From NCBI GenBank assembly GCA_037576215.1, contig JBANDB010000008.1:2976001-3040000 (forward strand): a DNA stretch of 64,000 bases, given 5' to 3'. Made by a program: the position numbers and the translations under genes. How positions within the stretch are numbered: position 1 is the stretch's first letter; each line of letters begins with the position of its first letter. This document shows, piece after piece, positions 12,871 to 23,033 of this stretch. The notes under the pieces are model-generated. The model did no database searches. It saw only the letters and a list, made by a program, of their open reading frames with translations, and was not told the DNA's origin. The stretch comes from Armillaria gallica. Lineage: Eukaryota > Basidiomycota > Agaricomycetes > Agaricales > Physalacriaceae.

Positions 12871-12880
12871 TATAAATATA
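12871..12880 (+). promoter_or_regulatory. TATA-like element of the photolyase gene
   Basis: TATAAATATA followed by AA lies 51 nt after the DOM34 stop. Initiation about 30 nt downstream would fall near 12901, leaving almost no leader for the ATG at 12903. This favours the ATG at 12948. Confidence 0.45.
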
Positions 12881-12902
12881 AAACGGAACGTCAACGTCTC
12901 GA

Positions 12903-15142
12903 TGCGTTCGTTTCTTTGTACCACCATCTTTCTCGTTCGAACCACCATGCAAAAACGTGCGCATTCTCTCAGTACTTCTCCGCTCGCCAGCGCGAAGAAA
13001 TCTCGCACAGATTCATCTTCTACATTCAAACCCAACAAGATCGCAACACAAGAAGCAGCCGCAGTCGTTGACGCAAATCCGCCTTTTCCTATTCTTCTCA
13101 AAGCAGTCAATGATGGTCTCAAGGATCCTGTCAAGGGCAAATCCGTCGTGTACTGGATGAGAATGGGAGATTTGAGAAGTAAGTCTTCTTTTTCGCATCC
13201 GTGTATCAGCTTATGAAACTGCTGTATATAGTCCATGATAACAGGGCTTTATCGCTCGCTTCTGCTCAAGCTCAGAATGACAAGATTCCTTTAATCGTTT
13301 TGTTCATTCTCAGCCCTCAAGATTACGTCGCACATGATCGAAGTCCTCGCAGAATAGACTTTACGTTGAGAAATCTCTCCATCTTACAGGCATGCCACTC
13401 GTAACCACTCTTCGCTTTAAACATAATAAGCAACTCTAAACAGAAATCATTATCCGACTTGCACATCCCTTTGCATGTCCTCACCGAAAAAGTGCGGCGG
13501 TCGGTTCCCGTCAAGTTAGTCTCTCTTCTCTCCTCCCTAGAGTGCACCAAAGTCTACGCCAACATGGAATACGAGATCGATGAAATGCGGCGCGATATCA
13601 AAGTTTGCTCTTTGGCCAAACAGGAAGGAATCAACGCTACATTCGTTCATGACAAATGCATTGTAGATCCTGGCGCCATTGTTTCCGCCGAGAATAAGCC
13701 TTACGTGGTGAGAATAGGGCCTCCCGCCCACGAAAATTTGAAGTCATCTCTTTGCTTTCCTAGGTCTATTCGGCATATCAAAGAAGATGGCTGGTAAATT
13801 TAAACAATAATCTTCCTTATTATCTTGAAGATTGTGCTCCGCCGAAACCCAACTCTGAATCGGTTCAGAGCGGCCGGTTCTCCAATCTGTTCGACAGTTC
13901 AATTCCAACTTACGTGGAAGGCTTTGAGTTAGATGACCCAATCAAAGAGAAAATGGCATTCATCTGGCCAGCAGGCGAAGAGAAAGCTTTCCTAGTATGT
14001 CGTTTATCCTTTAAGCTGCTTTAGAGCTAACGCGGAGCTAGATGTTAGAGAGGTTCTTAAAAACCAAGGCGCGCCCTTCTCAAATGGGATCTGCAGATCC
14101 TCTCGCTTCTGGTGAGGAAGAATCTAAACCATCCAGTCGCATTGCCAAGTACGACATGCGCCGCGATGCAACAGATAGTGATACCACAAGTCGTCTCAGG
14201 TCAGTTTTATTCTTTGCATTATACTTGTGCACTAATGCATGTCGAAGTCCTTATCTATCGGCAGGAGTGATTTCTGTACGCACCTGTGTTCGTGCTACAA
14301 TGGAATTGCTTGGGGTCAATAAAGTCGATGGAGGAAAGACGACGGGCATCGGTAGATGGGTGCAAGAATTGGCGTGGCGTGATTTTTATATCAATCTAGT
14401 TGTCGCCTTCCCAAGAGTCAGTATGGGCAGGCCATGGCTAGAAAAGTATGCTGCTGTCGTCTGGGAGGCTCATCAGTCTTCGGAAAAGGGGAAACATTCG
14501 AAGGATTCTGGCGGCGAGCTGCTGCAAGCTTGGAAGAATGGCATGACAGGTTATCCTATCGTCGATGCTGCCATGAGGTGTATCCAGGAGATGGGCTGGC
14601 TTCATAACCGTCTCAGGATGATTACTGCTATGTTTCTTACCAAGAACCTCATGTTCGATTGGAGAGTTGGTGAACGGGTCAGTCCTTATCACAAGCTCTA
14701 TAACTATTTTCACTTTGACGTTCTTTAGTATTTTATGGAAAATCTTATTGACGGCGACCTTGCGTCTAACAACGGTGGCTGGCAGTGGTGCGCTAGTACA
14801 GGTGTTGATCCTTGCCCGTATTTCCGGATCTTTAACCCGTACAATCAGAGTGTCAAGGTCAGGGTTTCTCGATTTTCTTTCATGATACTTTCTTACTGGC
14901 ATCATTAGGCCGACCCAAAGGGCGATTTCATCAGAAAGTTTGTTCCAGAATTGGCATCAATCAAGACTTCCGGTAGGTTGATCAGCAGGTACTATCTGTC
15001 ATGGGCCTCATCGTTCGTTGCAGAGATACACAACCCGTCCGCCAAGACTGCTCGAGCTCTGGGGTATCCCTTACCCATTGTTGACTATAAAGAGACGCGA
15101 CAAAGGGCTTTGAGGCGGTTTAAGAATCCTGGAGAAATGTAA
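12903..15142 (+). CDS. PHR1: class I CPD DNA photolyase
   Basis: Flavoprotein that reverses UV cyclobutane pyrimidine dimers with blue light. The N-terminal Rossmann domain reads [24 protein letters not shown] and continues through [10 protein letters not shown] and the [10 protein letters not shown] helix. The FAD-binding C-terminal domain shows [50 protein letters not shown] and [14 protein letters not shown]. The class I signature [20 protein letters not shown] follows. A basic N-terminal extension (KKSRTDSS) could carry a targeting signal. Two starts are possible: 12903 ([11 protein letters not shown], mitochondrial-like) or 12948 (MQKRAHSL). Many small introns are present. One splice, LR-IHDN, uses GTAAGT...TATAG. 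Stop TAA 15140-15142. Confidence 0.93.
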
Positions 15143-15444
15143 CCTCGCGTAGAATCTCGAATATTGTTCAAACGGCTCTGGTCAATAAGTTTCTGTGAGC
15201 ATCTAAGGAAAGCATGTATTGAAGGGTGAGATGTATTAAATTTTCGAAACAAAAAATTGTGCTACATAGAAAGGGAAAAAACCAGATGAAAGCGTGGAAA
15301 GTAGAAGCAGAGAGATTGAATGTGAGATAACGAAGTGAACATGGAATACAAAGCGAGCGCGGATACAACTACACAGTTGGTTGGAACCCGGTACTGGGGA
15401 GCCACAACTCAAGTGAAGACGAACATGTCTGAGGGCGAATTTTA
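15143..15444. other. convergent intergenic region
   Basis: Between the 3' ends of the photolyase and forkhead genes. It is A/T-rich around 15230-15330. I see no coding signal; both 3' untranslated regions must lie here. Confidence 0.4.
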
Positions 15445-16789
15445 TCAAGAGTGGGATTGCAACATATAATCCGTCGCAAGAAATGTGGGCGAGTAGGAGT
15501 TCTCTCCGATGTCGGAGTAGGGAGGAGAGTCGGTTGCATATGCCAACGAGTGCGTACTCGAGGTTGTCTCTCTATCAACCCGGGCCGGAAGAGACCTCTG
15601 CCGTGGCGCCAAAGTTCTACCAGAAGTGTCCAGCATAGTTTTGCTATGCTTGACTGGGGCGCTATCACGCCTGACAGTACGCCGACGTGGACGCGTACCA
15701 AGTGGATTGCTAAGGTCGAGGTACCAGAAACCACCCTTTCCACGCTCCGTAGATGCACGTGGAGCTCGTTGGAAAAGCGAATGATGAGACAAGGCGTGCT
15801 TGAGGGTTTCCTGTAGATGCTCGTCTTCAGAATGCTATCAGAAGAACATATATGACAGACGAACTTTCAGCTGGCTTTCGTTGTGTCGGAAATATTCGAA
15901 ACGGTCCATAAGGGCCTTTCTGATTTCAGCCGCTGACGCCTTATCACGCGGATTGCTGTAAATCGCGACGGCGGCCAGTTGAAGGATGGAATAAGGAGGC
16001 CTTCCAGCCCTGTCCCGTGGATCTCTGAGGGAGCTTAGGTGGATTGGTGCATGAGCAGGGATATTCAGAATTTTTCCCAGAAATGAGCCTGCATCAGGTG
16101 TTCCCGGATTCGAGGAGTTGGAATATCCCATAAGATGGACGTCCTTTGGGGAGTCGTGTTGGTGCCGCGCGTAGGGCATAGACCATGCTGGTGATCTCGA
16201 TGATCGGACCTGGCTGCCAGTGTGAGCATGACATGGTCTCTCCTGGCCCTGGAAGGACGCGATAGGTGAGAATGGCCGGCATGTATCTGGCACGCCTGCA
16301 ATTCCGCCGTGGCGTGAACCGATGGAGGAGGAATACGGGAACTCAGCCCACGCGTCGTCGGCCCAGCGATGTCCGTCCCTCTCTTGTCCATATGTCTGTA
16401 GAATGAGGTTACATTAAACAATGAATTTAATATAACATCCTTTGTCATGCACTTACCGAATGCTCCATGACTGGTGATATGGGGTGGGTGGGGGAATGAG
16501 GCTGAGGTGGATAATCGCGCTCTTGCGCTTGATAATAAGAGAAAGGAGTGTCGACAACTGGAAGCGGCCATCCGAGTGAACTAGGCCTTAGCGCATGCAA
16601 GATGTCATGGTCACCTGGAGTGTTCCACTGATTACCACCTCCATCCTTAGGAACATACGGGGTATCTGATTCGTCTCTGGGTGGAGGAAAGAAGTAAGGA
16701 GCAGGCAGATCTTTGTTAGAATCTGTACCACCAGAGAGATAAACAGGTCCGGAATCGATGCGGGAAGGTTCAAAATGTGCGGCATACAT
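15445..16789 (-). CDS. forkhead-domain transcription factor
   Basis: DNA-binding regulator of the winged-helix type. A Ser/Pro-rich N terminus (MYAAHFEPSRIDSGPVYLSGG) and a disordered middle precede the forkhead domain. The domain runs RPPYSILQLAAVAIYSNPRDKASAAEIRKALMDRFEYFR, then HNESQLKETLKHALSHHSLFQRA, then GKGGFWYLDL. An intron lies inside the recognition helix between QLK and ETLKHALS. Compared with the usual NSIRHNLS helix this one reads ETLKHALS, keeping His and Ser but losing the leading Asn and Arg. The basic tail RPRRRTVRR may be a nuclear signal. Exon 1 ends at HS before a GTAAGT...CTACAG intron. The start at 16789 (MYAAH) is preferred; an upstream Met at 16876 is in frame. Confidence 0.8.
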
Positions 16790-17550
16790 TCTGTGAGAGT
16801 ATGAACCCACGTAGTCGCACGTGTCCAGATGAGAGCATAGTTGTAGTAATATTGAAGAGAGGTTTAGGTACCGCACGGGAATGAATTTGGCATCAAAATA
16901 AGCGAAAGGTCAAACAGAAAGGGTCAGCCGCATGGACAGTCACATGTCACCGATACGTACATTGGTAGGCAATGATGTCCCTTCGAAGAGGGAAGGGCTA
17001 TAGTGATAGGCGGGGAAGAGATGGGTGCGAGAAGAGTAAAGTGGGGACCACTGATGGGGGTGATGCCGTGCCCATACATGCTGAATTTATACCAGCCTTC
17101 CCCCCTGCTGTGAGCGCGCCATACATAGCTATCTTCACGAATTGGTTTTACACCTGTTATGACCCGGAATCCGAAGATTGGTTCCGGGTGGGTGACTTTC
17201 ATAATCAATTTTCGAACATACCACATCAGGAAGCTGTTGCGGTAGGCACGAGGTGAAATTCCCAAAGCTGGTTGCTGTGTTGGCTTTCATTGGTGTAAGT
17301 GTATCCGCCGCGGTGTCCGAATTGCAAGGTACCGTCACGGAAGCTGCTTAAGCGAGGTTTAGTGTGGCCAGAGTCGCACAGGATGAGTAAATCCAACGAA
17401 GTGACCTTTCATGTCGTTGAATCGACGATGACTTTCACTGCCAGCCTGTTAACGCATCCATTCTGCATCATAAGCGACTCCTTGGTGAGTGCTCAATGAT
17501 CGTTAGGCCAGTGGTTCGTGCGAAAGAAGTGAATCTTGAAAGACGAGTCA
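16790..17550. other. intergenic region upstream of the forkhead gene
   Basis: Open frames on both strands here (up to about 113 codons) have no recognisable domain and overlap each other. I treat the stretch as the forkhead promoter plus the 3' end of the lipase gene, with no supported gene. Confidence 0.35.
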
Positions 17551-19247
17551 TCAATACTCAGTTCGCAAAGTGACATACACTCGATGTACGACGATGTTAC
17601 CAGGACCTCCCTTTATCTGTCTCTTCGGCCGTCCATCTTTCCGTTTCCCAACGATCTCTATTTCCATTTTTGACGTTAGCTCGGTGTTCAGGGTTTCGTT
17701 CAATTTATTGTTCAAAAAAGCATTAGAGAGCCGCGAAATGCTCATCATGAATCCCACGCTGGTCTTGTCCCGAACCCAAGGCAAGAGAGGGAAATCAGAA
17801 AACGATTCATGCCGGGCGCGTACTAAAGATGAATCATGAATATCTTAAAGGAATAAGAGGGAAACTGAACACACCTAGCGTCAACAAACTTCCATCAGCA
17901 CCCCAAGAACTCACAATGTTCTCCAGACGGTCAAAGTGTTCCTTCCAAAGAGTGAATTTCTCTGAATTGATTACTAATAGCCTGGGGAGTGAGACTTTTC
18001 GCTTCATTGCATCCTCGAAATATACCCCTTCCAAAGAATTATGATCTTCATCGAGAGGTTCAGCGGACGGCAAGGGCATAGGATCGAGCCATGGGTCGAA
18101 GATCAGCATATTGGTAACTGGTATTGGAGCAGCCCACTCAGGGTGTTCCGTGGATAGAATATGGAACTGTAGTGTATGATCGGTTAAATATACGTGGAAA
18201 GGGATCTGAAATCCGCTGACCATAGTGCAGCCTCCAAATGAATGCCCAGCCAAGGTGATGTTTTCCATGCATTGGATCGTTTCTACCTCGTCTTTGTGGG
18301 TCGACCAACTGTCCCAGTCTATAGCAGAGCCGTCGATAGCTTCTAGCAGCAAACTCTCATCTTTTCGTACAAGTGAGGAGAAGCTCGAATGTGCCAGGTA
18401 TACTTCATGCTTCCGCAACGTCAGCTGATCTGTCCTGAGAGGGTACAGAGAATTGGACGGGGGTTTCTGTTCCCATCTTTAAAGTTCACGACGTTAAGAC
18501 TTCAGCGTATTGTTATGCGACTTACTGGACATCTTTTTCTTGCATGTATCTTACTACTCTTGGTGTATGGGTACCGTCGACATGCCATTCTCTAGTGACA
18601 CATGCAGGTGCGGTGCCATCTCGATGTTCAACGGCCAGGACAACACGCCCTGAAGCTGCTATCCGCGAGCATATCTGACTAGAAAGATAGGATACTCAGC
18701 ACTTGAGGACCAGGGAATCATGAAGATTCATGGTTACCTATAAGCGGTACGACTGCCTCCGAGTCCGTGAGAAAAGATGACCAGGGGCCACTGCTTCGTT
18801 CGAAGGAGTGGAGCATTGGGATACACAGGTACCTTTATTTTGACATTAAAGACCGCGTCATGATAACACTATCACCCCGGTACCTTGATAAATGCTCCAT
18901 AGAAGTACACAAAAGGCCACAGAAGCCATGATGGAAAGTTTTCTATATAAAGATAAGCGCGTGGCGTAAAACGAGTTGTATAGAGGCCCACGCGCAAAAT
19001 TGACAAACCCGCGCCAAGTCTCATTCAGAGGTCTGTTTAACCAGTTAATTCCGCGTTTTGATTTCCACGCTTTGTCAGCTCTGTTGGCCGGATAGTACGC
19101 TGTAAACGCGACCTCATCCAGGACAAGAGCGGGCTGTCCATTGGGAAATCTTGCAGAGCCGTATGTACGGGATGGCCTCACGGGAGTTACAAAGGTCGTT
19201 GCGCCGACGGAGTAGAGATCATGGCAGTCAGGAAGAAAGAAAGGCAT
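17551..19247 (-). CDS. platelet-activating factor acetylhydrolase-type phospholipase A2
   Basis: Serine phospholipase of the plasma/type II PAF-AH family, which cleaves short or oxidised sn-2 acyl chains. The N terminus MPFFLPDCHDLYSVGATTF leads to a strand with VAFTAYYPA and the hydrophobic WLLWPFVYFYGAFIK. Then come the family block WPLVIFSHGLGGSRTAYS, followed by GRVVLAVEHRDGTAP. The nucleophile motif GHSFGGCTM follows MENITLAGH, and the Asp-bearing NMLIFDPWLDPMP comes after it. A probable catalytic His lies in the ARHESFSDFPLL segment. All three triad motifs are therefore visible. Several short introns are present; one (GTGGGC...TATAG) precedes NFPSWLLWP. No signal peptide is evident, suggesting an intracellular type. 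Confidence 0.87.
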
Positions 19248-19529
19248 ATGATAAATGCCGGTATCTCCGGCATCTCAGGGAAAAATGTCGCTAACGATAG
19301 CATGACGTCATGACGATCAGGAATTAGAATCGACGGTCACCAGAATGGAAAAAGTACATTATCATTATGTGCATTGTGTACATAGTATGCAACTCCTACG
19401 GGCTGAGCTTCACCTTCCATATCTTTGGGATAAATGTCTGCGGTAACTAACCTCATCTCATCTTGCATACGAGAATTTCTCTATTCTAATCATAAGTTCA
19501 ACATAGACAAGGTACTTTAAAATTATTTC

Positions 19530-22000
19530 TTAGGTGATCCTGCTCGCCTCCTCAAGGCTGAGTTGGATAGCAAGCCTCAAATCCTCCTCTTCCTGCCGTT
19601 GTCGCTGACTATACAAGCTCGAGGGTGATCCAAAAGTATTTGCCATCGGCGGCGTGGTGGCAACGGATATCCCAGCACACGGAGAACCCCAAGGACTATT
19701 TGCCAGTCGCCGTTTCGGGCTCCCGCTATCCCAAACTGAAATAGATCCCACACTGCTGGAGGCGCTTCGAGATTTACTGACGAAAGGGAAATCTTTCTCA
19801 GACGATAGAGAAGATGGAGTAGGTGACTGCTGGTCTTTGGAAGAACCAGCCTCCATCTGTTCTCGTTTGGAGGAAAGTTGGGAATTGTGGTCGGATGATG
19901 GCGAGGGGGTCGCAGATCGACGACGAGCAGCAGCAGATGACGGACCGGCACGCAAATTATCATCCACGTCCCATTCAAACACACCTTCCTCCACTCGGGC
20001 AGAGGCTATATCCATTGTCTCCTTCTCCTTCTCTGCTTGCTCGTCTCTGCTTAACATGAGCAGATACTCGACAGCTTCAACTTCGTTCAAACCCAAGCTT
20101 TCCAGGTTTTCTCTCTGCTTGCGTTCTCTGCTGTGAGCTTGTCGGGCGCGTTCCTGTTCCTGCTTAAGAAGGGCGAGCGATTCAGATACGCTGGCTTTCA
20201 AGTCCAGTTGTGCTACGAGGCAAGATCAAGTAACCGAACACAAGAAAATTGTACCGCAGCGACTTACCATGCCCCTTGGAACTAGTCACTCCCTTAGATC
20301 TCTTTTTCCCAGTCATATTCCTGGCCCGCACGCCTCCACCTCCGTTTCTCGGAACGACGCCAGCCTTCCACGCCATAACTCTATCACCCAGGCTGACGAT
20401 GAGGACATCCTTTTCAGGACTGACTATGATTTCCTGAACGATCGCATTTTGTGCCCCTCGACGACTGACCTGAGTCGAGAATGTCCTGAGATGCTCGAAG
20501 GTATAGGCATCAAAAACGTCAACCTGTCCCCTTGCAGACCCCACAAGAAGTGTGACTCCATTCCAGGCTATGGCCGTTACGGCGGATCCGTCGCTGTGTG
20601 CCTCAAATCTCCTGACAGGTTGACGGGACTTAGAAGTCCAGTCATACACACCAATCCACCCCAAAATATCGCCGACAACAACAAGGCTAGACTCATTGAG
20701 CTTTGATGCGAATGTGGAAAATAAAGCAGTTATGGCGCCGCACGAAGAGTCGCCGTATTTGGTGACTTCCTGAGTAGGGGCGAGTGAGATACGATAGAAG
20801 TACGGTTGCGCTTCATACGTGACCAACAAAGCAACGCCCTGCGGGTCACTTGTGTCAACATGAATACCCGAGATCGTTGGGAATGCCGTTGGCTCATCTG
20901 ATGCCATTTCGACAGGACAAGGGATCCTTGTTTCATGTATGTCATTGATGACGGTACCGTCCCGTTCATATCCGGTCCAGACCACAATGTCGCCGCTCTG
21001 GAAGCCAGCCAGTATACAACCTTTTGAGAGCTTGGAGACCACCTTGACGCACGGGTCAAGTATTCCAACCTTCACGATCGAACTCCAGACGCAGTGAACT
21101 TTCTTGGTCTCCCAGACTTTGACCATGCCGTCTTTGCCGGCGCTGACGACAACTCCAGCAAAATCGTCCCATACGACATCAGCAACCTCTCCAGCGTGCT
21201 CGTCTTCGACGGGACATCTTACTAGTTTCGCTGCCGACCGCGTCCCCATATCCATCACTTTGGAGGCTGTCATGACGGAGACCTCTCCACTTCTGAACCC
21301 CCAGACAATCTTGGCAGTTCCACCGTCTGAAGCGATGTCGCATGCCGATACATGAGGTGAGAACTCGGTATTGGGATTTCCAATGCCTAAACCTGTCCCG
21401 GAAGGAGAGGGGGAGAGGAATCCTCGTAAAACTTTCCCCGTCAAAGGCACCGAACGTGCGACAATGCCATACTTTAAAGAGGACGACAAGAGCGTATTGG
21501 ATGACAGAAGATGTATCTTCGTTATCGGTGAAAGGACAGGAGTATGAATGATTGTCGCTGTTCGGGAGCGTTCCCATCGTCTGGTGTGAATTATGAGCCA
21601 AGAAGTAAAGCGAGGCATGACGAAATAAATACCTTCGCAAGTTGTAGCGCACAATGTACTCCCGCCTCCAGCTCGGCTCGGATCTCCGTAGAAGTCGCCC
21701 CTTGAAATCGCTGAAATCGCCCTCAGGGCCAATACCCAGGAAATTCAAGGCAAAGGCAGTCCGCCATGTATGTTCCTCCTTCACGTGTGCATAGAGCTGG
21801 GTGTTGACTCGAGACAGAGAAAGCAGAGAGTGAGGTCGAGATAAGCGGTGATATGTGTGAGATTTTCGGATGGAATGTCGAGTCCATGTTTGCGTGTAAA
21901 GAAGCGTCGGAAGGTTATGCTGATACAAAAGGTCGTTCTGGGATTCCTTGAAAGAACTATTGTGCATAAAACGATGGCTGGTGACTTCTAAGAGGGTAGA
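19530..22000 (-). CDS. Ufo1-like F-box / WD40 / UIM protein
   Basis: Predicted SCF ubiquitin-ligase adaptor. An F-box-like N terminus (DIPSENLTHITAYLD then PHSLLSLSRVNTQLYAHVKEE) is followed by a WD40 propeller. Readable blades include CDIASDGGTAKIVWGFRSGEV, VVWDDFAGVVVSAGKDGMVKVWE and VTAIAWNGVTLLVGSARGQVDVFD. The C terminus has a helical segment NEVEAVEYLLMLSRDEQ and a clear ubiquitin-interacting motif EEEDLRLAIQLSLEEASR. That order matches yeast Ufo1 and fission yeast Pof10. The two halves of the F-box are in different frames; one extra base at the GG 21834-21835 joins them. The start codon is unresolved, probably near 21890. A GTATTT...CACCAG intron joins NLRR to WERSRTA. Confidence 0.78.
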
Positions 22001-22103
22001 GCACAGGCAGGGTGCTCTTGTCGATGATGGTGACTGATCAAGGTGCTGGTTAGCTGCAACGCTGCTGATAAACACGCACAAATATTCCCTTCATCCTTCC
22101 ACC

Positions 22104-22720
22104 ATGGACGGCGCGTTCCGCAAAATAGATATCGATGCTTACGATGAAGACGTCCTGCATGAAGAGGAGCTGTACGACGCCGACCCAAGAGAACCATCGC
22201 AGGTTCTTGATGAGGCAAAGCAGCGCCAGGTAGCCGTTAGGAGCGCTCTATCTAAGTGCGTTCACTGCATAATTTCTCAGTTTGTGTCCCTGACCAGGTC
22301 AGACAGGAGTGATATAGCTGGCGCCTTATCCATTGTTCTAGAGAATGCACCCTATGGTCCCACCTTTGACGACGCCAAGGTAAATCTATCGCTGTACATA
22401 TAAGCGCAACTGAACCAACAACGGTTCAGGTCGTGACTCTGCAGACTGTCTTGACTATCCTAAGTTCCACCAAATCCACGGAAATTCCCAACGTCCTTAA
22501 AGCGCTCTCACAGGAAGAGCAGGATACCCTGATGAAGTATCTGTACAAGGCATGGCTGTGCTCGGAGGTGATGTCAGTGGGAGTGTACTACTTGACTGGC
22601 ACGAGAAGGTGACCGTCAATGCTGAGATACCCTGTTAGCAGGCTAACAACTTTGCAGCTCACCGAGGTTGCTGGATTGGGCTGCATTGTACGAACCATGA
22701 CCGACCGGAGGACTGTATAA
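22104..22720 (+). CDS. ARPC5: Arp2/3 complex 16 kDa subunit (ARPC5)
   Basis: Smallest subunit of the actin-branching Arp2/3 complex. Exon 1 reads MDGAFRKIDIDAYDEDVLHEEELYD, followed by QRQVAVRSALSK. Spliced exons give NAPYGPTFDDAK, then VVTLQTVLTILSSTKSTEI, QEEQDTLMKYLYK and VLLDWHEKLTEVAGLGCIVR, ending TDRRTV. These are family-conserved blocks in the right order and total near 150 residues. The frame breaks between MKYLYK and MAVLGGDVSG at the GG 22549-22550; one more G restores the expected YKGMA. Since the flanks are perfectly conserved I read this as a sequencing deletion. Introns at about 22257-22306 (GTGCGT...ACCAG), 22381-22428 and about 22608-22656. Confidence 0.88.
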
Positions 22721-23033
22721 TAGCGCGGAAGCTTTCAATGTGTATCATACAAAACTGCACTCGATGATCTCAGCATCTACACCGTGGAAACAATAGCTTT
22801 CCCTCCTTTGATCGTCTGCCACTTATAGACATGCACCTCACTACGTCAGAAAAACAGTCAAAAACTGTTGTGTCCATTGTGTCGGTTTTCTTTTTGCAGT
22901 CACGTACATGTCAATCCATTCTCGCAACTGAAATTCCAGTTATCTTCATGTAGTATCCAAGTTGTAGATGTCATCTCAACTGGCCCTAAGCTCTAAAGTA
23001 TACAGATACAACACATTCTACGTTGGAACATAT
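22721..23033. other. convergent intergenic region
   Basis: Lies between the ARPC5 stop and the GlnRS stop. A/T-rich, no coding signal; both 3' ends are here. Confidence 0.4.

Noticed and set aside
12903..15142. Photolyase as a cryptochrome-DASH or 6-4 photolyase
   Set aside because: [20 protein letters not shown] and the surrounding blocks are those of class I CPD photolyases.
16924..17265. Overlapping open frames on both strands, about 95-113 codons
   Set aside because: No motif, no credible splice partners, and the two strands are equally open. They lie between two well-defined genes.
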